The notes beneath the pieces are model-generated. The model was not told the DNA's origin and did not search any database. It saw nothing but the letters and a program-made list of their open reading frames with translations. A program made the translations under genes and the position numbers. From Acanthopleura granulata (taxonomy: Eukaryota > Mollusca > Polyplacophora > Chitonida > Chitonidae), in NCBI GenBank assembly GCA_016165875.1, contig JABBOT010000033.1, positions 186,001 through 250,000 of the forward strand: a DNA stretch of 64,000 bases, written 5' to 3'. Positions 23,206 to 35,935 of the stretch are shown here, piece by piece (positions within the stretch are counted from its first letter, which is position 1; every line of letters begins with the position of its first letter).

Positions 23206-25072
23206 TTCATTAAAAATTTTGAATATTGCGTTACACTAATATAAAGTCAAATTACAATTCTCGATCAAATGAAGTCACCATTAGCATTACTCACATTTCC
23301 TCTACCGAATAGCAAGGATCAGGGAACAAATGGTTTACCAATTTTGCCCTTCATGATTGGTTCCCAGACACATTCAGTTAAACAAAGGCATTGTTCAATG
23401 GACAAATGCTGCTTTTAAGTGCATGTGTATGGTATTGACATGTCCATATTCAGCTTAACAATAACAATCGCAGCGCAGACAACTTTCTAATATCCACCTT
23501 GGACAAGTATGTTAAACACTGCGTCAATTTTTTTTCCGCATAAAATACCATTTTGACCTTGATTTTGGTAATATTTATTTTTGCTGAACTCATTTTTACC
23601 ATCTAACCAAGACAAAAACAACGTCTCATTGGTTGTGTATTTAAATATGTCGCGGCGTGAAGGACAAGAGCAAGCTGCAAGTTGTATGGTCTTTATTTGT
23701 GCGCTTAATTAGACATGATAACGAGATACACAAGAATATTCAACACAGGGTTTGTGCGTGGAAGATAGGAACATTGCTTACACGAAATAGCAGCCATTTA
23801 CCAATGATGTGTCAAATTGTGTCATATGTTAAACCAGTTTATCCTTGTAAAATATCGCAGTTTTTATCCTGGTTGTGCCTGATGTAGGCTTACAGGCCAT
23901 CCCTCGAACTTGTAACATGTTTATAAATGACGTACTGCGCCGAAGAACCACAATTTTTCCAAAGATGTCCCAATAATTGCGTAATTTTTCTCCTGGTCAT
24001 ACAGCGTTCTTAGCAAGAAGTCATCACGAGCAACTCTAGCCTATCAAATGATAACAATGATCACGTTAAGCTGGCCTCCGAAGCTGTATAACTCAACAAC
24101 GTGACGCCCCGCCTGATTCTGGCTTTCAAGACAACACTACCAATATGAAGGGCACCTACAGTGAGCTATGTGCAAGAAATAATTTGGAAGGAACGATTGA
24201 AAAGAACTGTAACTGGCAGAGATGGCCATGTAAACAGGTAATGGAAAATAAGTAGGGTGTCCGGTTAAATATATCAACTGTTTCAAAATGACATGGGTTG
24301 AAAAAAACTAATACGCTTATTAAGGTCTTGTGAAATATTCCAGTTGAGGATGGACACCATGATGCACGTTCTAGCTATTTGATTTGTACAATGGAAATAT
24401 GTCTTACAGATATTTAAAAGATAGATAGCATAGACTGATTGAGTACATGATACAGTTGTTGACATATGTGTTTATTGGTTATAAATTGATTATCCTATCA
24501 ATCCACGAAATAGCCTATTCCTTTATCGAAACATTATTTATTTACATTATTTATTGTTCTACATTGTAACAATATAGATAAGTGAATGGTTTACCGAGTA
24601 ACTTTGTTAATGGTTTCAGTGATTCGAATACGCATTTAAGTTATAGGTTAGTTTTTGTCGACTAATTTCTTAATGCATTTGTTTTGCCAAACACTATCCT
24701 AAAAGCGCGAAGTCTCTTCCCTATCGATCAGGTTGCATGGCTTTGATGACAATAGCGTTGTTGTCAGCGAAGATCATATCTTGTTTAACAAGGCCATACC
24801 TGGTGCAAAGGTCTCGGTGCATCGTTTCTGCAGAACCACATATATAATTAAACCTATCTCTCTTTACATGTACATGAAACGATACGGCATATACCAGATA
24901 AGAGTCGGCCGTTGTTTGCGGTTAAATAAAACATGACATTCCACAAAATGATATGTATCTTCAAAACGATATTCGTGCTAAGCCTTGCGTGCAAACACGG
25001 ATTTGATTATCTGAGGATTGCATAACAGAAGATGAATGAGGGCATGGCATGTGATCTGTCCATGTTGGCATT
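23206..25072. other. no recognised feature
   Basis: Short open frames only (for example 23657-23887, 76 codons). Nothing recognised on either strand. Confidence 0.3.
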
Positions 25073-25250
25073 ATTCAAGTGAAGTGTACCATTGTGATTA
25101 TTACTCCTTGAAACAGTCGCAGCCGTCAGGCACCTAGCGATTGATCAAGTCCAGAAAAACCTATTCAAGCGACGAAGTGTACGATTGTGATTATTACTCT
25201 TTAAAATAGTAACAGCCGTTCGGCACCTAGCGATTGAACAAGTCCAAAAC
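25073..25250 (+). repeat. 90-bp tandem duplication
   Basis: Units start at 25073 and 25163 with attcaagtgaagtg and attcaagcgacgaagtg and share attgtgattattactc, aacagtcgcagccgt against aatagtaacagccgt, and ggcacctagcgattga. They differ by about ten changes. A 108-codon minus-strand frame crosses both but is not explained. Confidence 0.85.
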
Positions 25251-26024
25251 AATTTTCGTCGCATTTGTACGCAGTAATCTTGTGACTGGGTGTTGCTATT
25301 TTGACGGTGGAAATGGAAATCTATAGATTGCATTCGACATGGAGTTATACTGCAGTTTATTTTGACACAGTGTGGTATAGACACAAACGAACACTGACAA
25401 TAACTAAATAAGATTCTCAAGAAGATGGCGCATAACCATTGTGAGGAAAATCGATTGTTGCAGCATGTCATCTGTTGCAGCGTTCTTTGTTATTCTTTGT
25501 TATACACTCAAAGTCTACAAGGAATCGAACACCGCGGGAGTCTTTGCCGTCCTGCTGTTACTGGTCTTTTGCCTTCACTTTGTTGGGCTAATAAACTGCC
25601 TTCCATGAGACTTGTTGCATTCTCAGATCACCGGACTCCCGTGGAGGAAAGATGGACCCTTTGGGAATTTGTGAGGATAACTGGGATGTATACATAGTGA
25701 AAACAACGAGATGTTTTAAGAAAAATGATTCAAACCAGTGCTGGATTTGATCCCGTGAACTTACCTCTCACTACCCGCTCGACTTTGGTAGACAAACGCT
25801 TTCGCTTAAAGAATTCATGAAACTAAATGCTTTTTATGTATTCTGTATGTAGTTTTGTTGTGTGTTGTAAAGTGTATGGGCAAAAATATCTTCATCATTA
25901 CTCATCCTAAGAGTTAAATGGATAACATAGTGAGCTCATTTTATCATTGTGAATATCAACCATATTTATATTTACAGGCCTTGGCACATAAATACTTATA
26001 CACACATATATAAGACTGTTAATG
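25251..26024. other. no recognised feature
   Basis: A 90-codon plus-strand frame (25425-25697) without recognisable domains. No repeats seen. Confidence 0.3.
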
Positions 26025-26170
26025 TCATGCCGCCCCAGTGGCAGAATGGTTAGCTTGCCACTGGAGCAAACTGCCCCAGGTGCATCCCACCAACATGTCC
26101 AATGCCGTCGTGGTAAGTCCAAGCCAGCTCTGGTTGGCTTTCTCTCCATGGAGAAAATAGAGCGTAAACA
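26025..26170 (+). mobile_element. tRNA-derived SINE head and partial body
   Basis: Starts with an A-box-like segment (cagtggcagaatggttagct). It is followed by a weak B-box-like ggtaagtccaagcc and by tggctttctctcc, which recalls the body of family 1. The 3' conserved domain is missing. Possibly a third head type fused to the shared body. Confidence 0.5.
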
Positions 26171-29100
26171 CACCGTTGAAATAAACATACAAAAGCAAAT
26201 GTCATTCTGGGTTAAATTTTTGACGATAGCGGCATTGTAAAGACGAAAGATAGGAAATCTCCATGTTACCTTTAATATTCAAAGTTTCCTTTATGTCACC
26301 GTGTAGCCCCGTGCCCTGTGTAGTTCTGCAGTCTGTTCAGATTCGTGTATATGCCAGGTGTAACCTTGATACTTCTGTGACAAACTGTCCCAGGTGTTTG
26401 GAACTTTGGGGGCATAAAAAGTTCTACGTCAGCTCGAACATCGACTTTATGTCCTTGCGCAGTTATCTAAACGTTGCGAAATATCGATCCCTCAATCTTA
26501 GCTTCGTATAACATTTTAGTACATACCGATGAGGGCGTTGTTCATAATTGCACCCATGTCATCTCTGAGGTTAGCGTAAAAACTCAAATCTATCATCGTT
26601 CCGGACAGAGGCAGTCTCTGCCACCAGGCATTTAATACAAGCATCCATCAAAATGTCGACAAAGAAAAACAGATTTTTTACTTGTTCTTTTTCAATAGAG
26701 CACACTTCAGCCGTTCATTCATGAAATTTAGAAAAACAACGATTTTTTGGCAGTTTTACATTGATCATCGAAAAGCATTTAGAAAAAGCATTACTCACTA
26801 GCACTGATGTAGTTTTATCACTCTTAATATTCCTGTCATATTTATTTACCAGGCGGTTATTCATTTCCTCGCTGGCAAATTATCTGTTGTGGTCCAAGAT
26901 TAATGTGCATGCCTGCTATTATTAATGTTCTTTATTCTTTTCGTTTTTATCCAAGTGTTGGCTAACTGTCTTTTCTGAAAGTCGAAACTGTGATTATCCA
27001 TCAATTCCAATATTTCCTAAAACAAGCTCAGTTTTTCAAAATAGCGGGATGTGTTTTTAACTGGGTACCTTACAGGAGTATTTTTTTAACTAACATGTTG
27101 TTTGCAACTTGTGAATGGAAGGAATCTAATATGTGCATAAAACTGAAAAATACTTACTAAACGATCGTACACTAGTCAATGTTATTTTTCCATGATTATA
27201 TGTTCTCAATTTTTTATCTTCCGTACCAGATAATTGTTATTTTTTGTTCTCAGATCAGACCTCATGCCCCGAATAATTTCCCACAAGCGATAATGTTAAA
27301 GTATAGTACTGTTACTCACCCCCAAAGATTCCGTGGCCAATAACCATTGGTGCATACCTTGCCCAGCCTGTAAGTCCCTCCAAAGCTTGACCTTCCAATG
27401 CCAGAAGAAAGGAGAAGTACATAGCAATATCAAGGGGACAAAAATTTCAACTTTCCGTCAATGAAACTCACACATGCCCAAAGTTTGGACAATTTCCATT
27501 ATCTGTATACTAAGCATATACCTGCACACTTCAACGAGATGCCTGGTGGGGAGAAAAAGAAAGACTTTGCACCATAAAATACACAGAGTTTCATATCTGC
27601 CAATAGGTGTGGGCTCACCACGAACAATTTACCACATCTTCAAGAGTTCCAATCCATGGGCGATAACCCACACTAGCAACAGTGACTTGCATAACTTTGG
27701 AAGAACAGAAATGGGATTGCGCATATATCTTGCTGTTGATTTTTTCTATTAAAATTAATACACAAATTTAAGGTTCAGATTAGTTATTTTATAGATTCTG
27801 CTCCATGAAGAAATTCGCTTCAAAAAACACTACGAACGGTGATGAGACTTCACTCGAGGTAAACGGGTCATCTCAACGGGATGCATTCAAGATCACTCGC
27901 CTTTCTACGTGATCCTGCGGCACCAAGACAAGATGCAGTGATTTCCCCCCAAATTTGGAGATAGTTGCCGATAGAGAAGTATCAGATATTTAATAAGTAT
28001 ATTCAGATTACTTAAGTCTGAAAACACCCAACCCGAAAAAACAGTAGAAAAGGGGAGTTCGAAGAAGTAGTCGCGTATGCCATAACAAGCCTTTCAGTTT
28101 CTATAAAGTTGAAGGCTAAGCAGGTCACACGTTTTCATTCCGAGTCGTATAATTCGAGAGTTTTCAAAACTCTCGTATATCAGCTTATCCCTTCGATGAT
28201 CCAGCGAGGAATCCACGATAAAGTTGCATTGTTGTATCCCCTCTGAATCCTGTTAGGCAAGATTAAGTGGTAAATGTGCATCCCTCCCCCCATCACTCCG
28301 TTGACGAAATATGAATATATTTAAATTGTTACATTTGTATCGTAATCTTACCATAATTGAAAGTTAAATAAAAGTTAAATTGGGTTAAATACCAATGAGC
28401 GCCTGTGAATAACACACTGCTCAACACTTCGATTTGTTGGCCATGCAGCCCAGTTGTTTACACAAGGCGAACGTATAGTCCTCTGAAGACGGGTGACGTC
28501 ATGCAAGAGCCTTGATTTCGATGTGGCTGTTGTAAAAAGCATGGTGCCTGAGTATATTACAGATGTAATGTCAACGGGGGCAGTTGGTATATTTCTGTTT
28601 TAGAATGAATTGGCTTAAGTTTTTATGCAGGGTCAGTCCATTATTTTTATCCATTGAGGTAGTCGTCATCTTCATTATGGGCAGCTCCTGGTCGCCCTGA
28701 CCAAGAAAAACCTTGTCAAAATTATGTGGTCAATAGGCTGCGACCATAAAAAACGTTTGTCACCATTGCCGTTGAACTTAATTGTTTGGATCAGTAGTAT
28801 TTGTTGACCCAGAAAATGCTGGTTACTTTTGCGACCAAATTTTTCTGTTTTTACGGGGAATTGTATTTCGTGCATATGGCCAACACTGCTGGCGGGGAGG
28901 GGGCTACCTCCCAGCGACGGCATTGATTTGCTTTAATCCTAGCCATGTTTTGTAATAAGTTGCATTCAGTAATCTATGCACACATCTTTCCTTGTGAAGA
29001 TATCTTAACTATTACATACACTAATTCTCGTAACTTTAGGAGAAGAAAAAAAATTAGTAGGCTACGTATGGTCGAAGGGTCAGCACAGAAATTGTTGAAA

Positions 29101-29560
29101 AAGATGCTCGCACAAATGACTGCGTCGTGCCCTTATTATAATGTAATCATAATGTACCTAGTGTTATTATAATATCATTGCCATTATGATTTGAATTATT
29201 CTACAGTGACTATGTGTACATGTACGTACATTTAGGCGGCAGTACGATTATTTAGATGTTCGATTATTTAGAAGTGGAGATACATACATGTATATGTTTT
29301 AGTCCTGCAGCAACAGCATTTCTCACCCCTCACCTATTACGAACCCCGTCTTTAAAATAGTGTATTATATTTTTTTTATTGTTTTCACGCTAACCAGGTC
29401 TGTGTCTGACCTACATTTTTTTCCCTGTGTACATTATGGCTTGCGTTGGAATTCAGTCGCGTGTTCACGAGACTTCTGTGTTTATGAGTTCGTGCCATCG
29501 TACATAGAGCGTGCATTGAGGAAAGATGTACCCATATTGTAAAGATGGTTACGGACAGTC
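26171..29560. other. about 3.4 kb with no recognised feature
   Basis: Contains only open frames below 95 codons without motifs. At 28155-28175 there is a perfect short palindrome (10-base arms CGAGAGTTTT and AAAACTCTCG). No repeat partner was found for any part. Confidence 0.3.
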
Positions 29561-30335
29561 CATCCAGAATTTTCTTTACCTCAGGCTACAAATATGAACG
29601 ACGAAGTTGTTCAGCTCGCAGTCATTTTACTTAAGTCCACTCGACAGCAGTCCTTTATTTAGGCCCATTTTGAGACCATCGTTTTACTTGTGTCCACTTG
29701 AAACATATTTGTTCTTGTCTACTTAGAAGGAGTTTTGTGGGATTTTGGAGATATTAACTTACGCGCCTTTCGACACTTTTGTAATTTTGTACTCCATTTT
29801 TCGGTCCTTGGCGCTTTTGTGAGCTTGTGAGTCGCCACTTTTTGTGGGAGACGTTCTTTTAGAACTTGTATCGCTCATTGTCTCTTTGTGCGACGACGTA
29901 CATTTCATCGCATTTTACCCTGAAAGCGACTTGGTGTATATTTCCGAGGAGTGAAACATACATCACCAGCTTGGCATTACGGACGTTATTGTCAGCCCGT
30001 CTGCCCAGGAATCTTGCATCTTGCTGGGGAGTTGGTTGTCTACCATCGCCGGCCTACCGGCCCCGTTGCTGTTGCTCACCGCAGGGCTTGTCATCCTTCA
30101 ATTCGAGAATCCCGAAGAACGATGGACTCCATATTTACGTGGACAGACTTGCCGTTGGAAGCCGGAATAGTTCATCCGGATTCGGGACGCTAACATCCGT
30201 AAGAAACTATATATATTTTTGTAATTATCTGTAATGTTTGGTACATAATTGTTAGTTGTACTATTGGTTTATTTTGTTCAAATATATGTATTGAACTTAG
30301 TCTAGCGTCTTCGTGTGTCTTTACTTAACCTTGTG
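29561..30335 (+). other. possible LTR-like or leader block
   Basis: A stretch with a distinctive T/G-rich plus strand: repeated cttttgtg and cttgtg words around 29780-29870, then a GC-richer part, then an AT-rich end near 30200-30300. This composition recalls the leader and LTR of some molluscan Gypsy-like retrotransposons. I see no paired copy, no primer binding site and no gag or pol nearby, so a solo LTR is only a guess. A 122-codon frame (29866-30234) lies in it and has no recognised domain. Confidence 0.2.
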
Positions 30336-31707
30336 TAAGGCCTATCGCTGTCTGAAAGTAGAACAGGCCTTTTGTTTATCATTTTCCTCTCCGATAGTGG
30401 TACCTTTACACACCCCCGATCGTTATCTTGAATGGATGTTGAAGTTCAACCGCATGGATTTCCCCCAGTACATTGTTTGCTGTTTACTACATCAAAATTA
30501 ATGTAATTAACTATATCACAAGGTCGTTCAAGTCTATAAAAGAAAGGCAGGTACACATTAAAGGGGCTTTATATATGTGTACTCTGACGTGGTGTGTTAT
30601 AATTGAGAACATAAATTATAGTCACCGACATTTACTCCGGCAAACTAACGACAGGTGAAACTCCCCGTAGTGTCTGAACGTATCCACGCGTACGTGATTC
30701 TCTCTACACGTCTCTCCACATGAATCATTTAAAATATTTCTTCTCTTATGCGATAGCTTAAATCGTAATTATGTCTCTGATTATGTCAAAAATGATTTAC
30801 AGTGACAAGCTTTCTTCAGTCGGTTTTGACATTATTGTTTTTACAAACAATTCATTTCATGCTTAAGAATGTGAACCTGTTAGGAGTTTGTCATCCAACG
30901 TGTTGTTTATTTTTCCCATTTTTTGAGGTGATGTTTACTATGTTTGAGACTTTGAAGTGCCAAAGGAATTGACAACTTGAGCTTAACGACATCATACATC
31001 GTTTCTTGTACGGAGATCAAATTTCACAACATAATTTACATATATGAGGGTCACGCTCAGACTAAGAGATGCACTCCTGACATACACATTACACTGCAAA
31101 CCTGTATCATATGACTTTCAAAGAATAAAAATTTATTACAGTACCTTTCTTCCAAACCCTTTACAGATGTGATGTATAATTACTAGGTCTATGCATTTAA
31201 TAGTATTTACGTAGATATTTTCATGAATATTCAGTTAATGATTCAAAAACATTTTTCTCCCTGGAAAATTAGACAGGATTCAAAATTTGTGTGTGTGTTT
31301 TTGTTTACATGGTTACATATTTTGTCCATTTTAATTGTAATAAATGTGATTTCAATTGAATATTTTTTTTATTTTTCATATTGGTGGAGAGCATCAGACT
31401 TTGTGATTTGATGAGATGGCTTAGGCTATAACCTAGTGTAGATCATCTTCTTGAATCCAAGGTCTGGAAGAGGAAACAGTTTTGTTGTTGGAAATCTGAT
31501 TATAATGCTAATTAAATCGAATGTCTGGAAAATAAGTGGAAAGGCAGTGCTGAGTGGTGAAATGAAAGGAGGGACATTTTTGTTTTTGAAAATCTGATTG
31601 TAATGATCTACAGGCAACTGTACTGCCTAACTACACCTCTCATCCGTCCACAAGCAGGCGCAGCTTTAGGGCTGTTTATGTCGATAAGAACTCCAGTCAA
31701 GTCATTT
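30336..31707. other. no recognised feature
   Basis: Strongly AT-rich with short frames only. Nothing recognised. Confidence 0.3.
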
Positions 31708-31870
31708 GTGATCAGTCCGACCAAGTTATATTGATCAGTTCGACCAGGTTATTAGTGGATAGTCCGACCAAGTTATATTGATCAGTTCGACCAGACTATT
31801 AGTGGATAGTCCGACCAAGTTATTGCTATCAGTTCGACCAGGTTATTTGTGGATAATCCGATCATAAATA
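31708..31870 (+). repeat. 47-bp minisatellite, about 3.4 units
   Basis: Units start agtccgaccaagttat at 31714, 31761 and 31808. Each unit itself contains two related halves (agtccgaccaagttat and agttcgaccaggttat). Beyond 31880 the theme continues in both orientations (cctggtcgatacgaccaaaa, ttggtcgcttcgaccac), suggesting inverted additions of the same motif. Confidence 0.85.
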
Positions 31871-32099
31871 GGTTGGACGAAATTAAACCTGGTCGATACG
31901 ACCAAAACAGTTTTTGTCGAGGAAGGGACGAAAATATTTATCGTCGGTCAGGTCTGTACCAAGTTTGTTTTGGTCAACAAAGACCAAGTGGTTTTGGTCG
32001 CTTCGACCACATCTTATTAGTGTTGATGGCGAAGTATTCTTGAATATTATTTTCATTTTCTATACTGTCTTTTGTCTGTCTTTAATATAGTGTTATCCC

Positions 32100-32345
32100 A
32101 ACTGGCCTTGGGATTATTGACCCGGAACGATAGTTTGGTCGACGGCCTGTATAAGAATGTCTGTTCTGATGCCTAGGTTAAAAACGTAATGCTAAACGCT
32201 ACCTACCTTTAGGAGACCTAACTTGGAACCCGTCAGTTACGGAGGTACAGTTATTACAACTGGGATGAAACTGTAACCAAAGTCACCGACACTGGGTTCG
32301 AACCCCAGATACTGAGGGTTAGCGGAATAAAATTCGGCTGCTTGA
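32100..32345 (+). repeat. LINE-like 3' tail segment followed by tRNA-type T arm
   Basis: The block ttggtcgacggcctgtataa then gaatgtctgttctgatgcct matches 35189-35232 (ttggttgacggctggtataa then aaatgtcggtttccacacct), so the two share a 3' tail. Further on, 32290-32308 is a perfect tRNA-like T arm (ctgggttcgaaccccag). I could not fold a full tRNA around it on either strand, so I treat it as SINE-derived. Confidence 0.5.
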
Positions 32346-32614
32346 ACTTGGCGATCTTATGATGATGGATGTCCCTGAATAGACCATGGCGTCCCTTGAA
32401 TGACATTTTGCATGTAGATGTTTAATAATCTCGGTATAAAGGTTTTGTAAATGGTTCTTTATGTCAGTATCTCGTTCACCGTTTTTGCATTAACATGTGC
32501 TATGCCTTCTATTGGATGATACCATGTTCTTTACGGATAAGGCCAAATTAAGAGAAATCCGTGGAGCAGAAAAGAGTTATTCGCTTGCAATAAATGAGTA
32601 CTATCGGGGATATA

Positions 32615-32757
32615 GTTGGGAATGTCTGCCAGGAACTTGCGAATGAGAGTGGGTTCCCTGGGGCTCTGTCCACTTTCTCCCCTCCATAATGCTGGCTGCC
32701 GTCGTATAAGTTAAATATTCTTGAGTACGATGTAAAACATCTATCAAAAAAATAAAC
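32615..32757 (+). mobile_element. SINE family 1, 3' half
   Basis: Reads aatgtctgccaggaacttgc, gtgggttccctggggctctg, ccataatgctggctgccgtc, gtataagttaaatattcttg and agtacgatgtaaaacatct, ending in an A-rich tail. The tRNA head is missing. Confidence 0.88.
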
Positions 32758-34070
32758 ATGTACGCTATTGGTTTGCCTGCAAAACGTCACCTTAAATGTA
32801 GCAATGGGTAACTTACTCCATACCGGCAACTTCCCCAATGACATGGCTTGGAAAAAGTTTACAAATCAAGCCAATGAAGTTGATCGTAATCGGGCAAGTA
32901 AATATTTTTGGAAGAAACGAATCTCAAATCTTATTCAGAACACAATTTTACTCTTGGCGTTTTCCCTCTAAAAGCTCCCATATTCAATATTGATCTTCAA
33001 CCAAGCCCAGAAATATTAGGACTAATTTGTCTTGCGACCCACAAATTTTACAAGTTTGTCCTGTTAACGACTCATTCAAGGATGTCCTACAACTTAAAAC
33101 AAAGGATACCGTCACATCATCAAATCCTGGGACGCAAGCTCATTGCTTACACACCTTATAGCACCACGTTTATACCTTTTTCCAATTCATTGTTAAGTTA
33201 CTATATGGTGAATCTACAATTAGAAGAATGGTGCAGCTTGCGTAGCGGGTTTTGTTGTGGATATAGCTTACACAATGTCTTTTTTTCCTGTTTTCTCCCT
33301 TTCGGTAAATCTGCTTTTCCCCGAGTTAAACAAGTTCAGTAAGTTTCGATGTTTTCCCCTTACGGAACAAGAGATTTAAACATAAAGCTTTTGTAAGGCA
33401 GAAGGAGGAGGGGGAATGTCTTTCCCCTCACCTAGGTAATTTACTTACGTCAACATGTGACGTAAAGCAGGTCTGCGTTTGATCAGAAAAGCGCCAACAA
33501 TCCCCTATCGGCCCATTAGGATGGAAAACGCTACAAGAGGATTAACCACTGTATATCATGGCTCACGAAAAAATCAAAGGACAGGTTAAATTCTGATAGA
33601 ATACTTTTTTCCAAGATAAGACATTTTGCACGTGTAATTTCCTACCCCTAAGAAGAAAATAATTTTTTCTACCTCTTGTTTTTCTCCTTGTCCTAGTCGT
33701 GTTTTCTCTGTACATTATTAAGGTTTATTAAGCAGAATTTGATATATATTGATAAAGAAAGAATTGCTCTACAGTAAATCTAGAATATGTTTTAAGGATT
33801 TTACGATAAAACAGGACGAAAACCACGGACCTGTTGGCTATTAAGGTTCCTATATCACGACATAGAAAACCGAGACATTATTCTAAAGCAACAAATCGAA
33901 ATAAAAGGCAGACTTTTAGCAATCTCGGGTAGAAAATTTTAACCTTATGATGTTTCTGTTTTTCCAACTCTAGAGGAAGCCAGCTCCTTCCTATTTCGTG
34001 CCTGTAACTCTAAATAAACCTGTCATCATCTTCGCAATAGTTGTTAATAATGTCATTGTTGATGTTACTA
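32758..34070. other. no recognised feature, includes a 144-codon open frame
   Basis: The frame at 32908-33342 is among the longest in the window. It has no recognisable domain, an irregular residue mix and no repeat partner, and its start overlaps another short frame. I regard it as probably chance. Confidence 0.25.
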
Positions 34071-34116
34071 TCGTCATCATCATTATTATTACTGTTATTA
34101 TTATTACGACTGTCAG
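34071..34116 (+). repeat. imperfect ATT/TCA trinucleotide tract
   Basis: Runs of TCATCATCA and ATTATTATT with interruptions. Confidence 0.8.
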
Positions 34117-34867
34117 TGTTATAGCTTGTGCTGTTGTGGTTTTGTCCATCGACTCCGACACATCGACGGCCGTCTAGTGTCTAACTGCTTTCTCTATGTT
34201 TTGTTTAGTGCGGGAATTGGTTAACACTATATAAATTGCATTCATTGCATTCAACCTGTCTTAAACGGGGCCCCTTTTCCCTCTTAATGGCGATTCTGGT
34301 CTAACACGGATTTCAGACCGTTCCATTGATTAATACTTGATTATTTTCAGTACAAATTCTTACACAAATCTTCATCGCGAAAATAGACTCAGTTTTGACG
34401 CGTATTACTTTAGGCATGGAAGGTTTCCCGCACGAGTATAGACTGAACGATTCTTCGCCTGGGAAGTTCATGGTGGATGAAAAATACCTAAGACATTAAG
34501 TGGCCTAAGAGGAGCTATAGTTACTCGGGTGCTGATAGCCTTTCTTGGGATATCAGTCAATCAAGTACGCTATATTGTGAGCTTTTTCAATAACATCTCG
34601 GTTAGTTCTAATCAAAACGATTCCATCTGTTCACTGTACCGAGGAATTATTTCACCTATTATGATAGTAAACTGCAGAGCTAGTTAAGACAGCCCGCTAC
34701 GCGGCATATATTAATACAAGTTTACATTCTTTTCAGCTAGAAGCGGATTTGACCTCGTTAGCCACTGGCTCGCAGATGTGTTCACAGAAATGTAGGACCC
34801 AATGTGAACAATAGTCTTTGTATATAGCGCATACATATCTCGCCTTGTAGCATTTGTTAGACCCTGT

Positions 34868-35098
34868 GTGCTGTGTAATGATTTCAGTCAAGGTCACAAG
34901 TTATTATTGCAAAAACTAGAGTGTAAAGGATATTCCATCAAACGCCTTCACTCTAAGTTCCTTAAATTTTACAATGCGCACGCATCTCTTCTTGGTAAAT
35001 ACGGACAGGGTGTTATGAATCTCTGGGACTCAATGATGATGTATTTTTGTCATCATAGAAAACTGCTAACTGCTTCTCTTTGCATAAACCCGTCCTAA
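34868..35098 (+). pseudogene. probable C-terminal end of a reverse transcriptase (retroelement remnant)
   Basis: A 76-codon frame contains GYSIKRLHSKFLKFYNAH followed by LLGKYG. The pattern, a Gly-Tyr turn, basic residues, K-F-x-K-F and L-x-x-K-Y, is one I associate with the extreme C-terminus of certain invertebrate reverse transcriptases. No RT catalytic motifs (such as YADD) are upstream, so at most the last exon or a 5'-truncated insertion remains. The repeat tail directly downstream (35100-35365) supports a 5'-truncated retroelement. The family is uncertain, and chance cannot be excluded. Confidence 0.35.
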
Positions 35099-35099
35099 T

Positions 35100-35365
35100 T
35101 TTGTAATTACATTTTATATATTTTCTTGGTTCTTTGGGGGCTTGTTCTATTTGTCATTTTTGGAAACTGTTCTTGATTCGGAACGTCCGCTTTGGTTGAC
35201 GGCTGGTATAAAAATGTCGGTTTCCACACCTAGATATCTTCGGGTTGCTGATCCATTCTTGTCCTCCAGACCGTATACGACGTCCGCATGGTTTTGTGGT
35301 GGAGAACCCGTTGTACTATAATTGAAACATTGTTAAATATGGCGTTAAACAAATGTCAAAGAAAT
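35100..35365 (+). repeat. 3' tail of the retroelement remnant
   Basis: Includes the block shared with 32127-32175 (ttggttgacggctggtataa, aaatgtcggtttccacacct) and ends in atatggcgttaaacaaatg and an A-rich stretch. The last block is related to the end of the SINEs. Shared 3' ends between a LINE and a SINE are typical of partner pairs. Confidence 0.5.
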
Positions 35366-35844
35366 AAATTATGCTTAAAGAAAACATCGCGAACTGGCAA
35401 AGTCTAGGTTTTAGCTTTCATGTACATTCGTTAAAGAGGTACTGAACTTAAACCAGTTTACAACGATAAACCGGCCTTACATGGAACTTTCAGACACCAG
35501 CAAGCAGGATCACAATTCCAAATTCTCCGGGGAATTTCTGTCTAGAATTGTAGCTTACCGGAAATCGATGAGCCATACACTGGCAATTTGACGGCCCACA
35601 AAACGTTACTAACTTCTACCGGGTTTCTATATTCAGCTGTTGTAATTCATTCCGATGAAAATCCCCTCACTAGGGCGCTTTAATACAAGGATTTCGTGAC
35701 TCGACTGTGGGAAATTGCCGAGCAGACTCGCCCGAATACGACAGGATTTTCACAAAAGGGCTTTCTTCGTTCCAAACTAATTTTGAAATCACTTGATCGA
35801 CTGTAGTCATTTGACCTGTACGCGGATATCTGCAGTTAGCTTGG

Positions 35845-35935
35845 TCATACTCTACCGGCAATCTGCTTTCCGCCGTCGTATAAGTCAGATGATCTGAAGC
35901 ACTTCGTAAAACACCTATCTGGTAAATAAATGAAT
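35845..35935 (+). mobile_element. SINE family 1, degraded 3' fragment
   Basis: Shows ttccgccgtcgtataagtca, then a diverged gatgatctgaagcacttcgt, aaaacacctatctg and gtaaataaatgaatg. Confidence 0.65.

Noticed and set aside
32280..32345. tRNA gene around the perfect T arm
   Set aside because: No pairing acceptor, D or anticodon arm could be placed on either strand at the right distance.
32908..33342. 144-codon open frame as a gene
   Set aside because: No domain, irregular composition, no splice or repeat support. This length can arise by chance in 64 kb.
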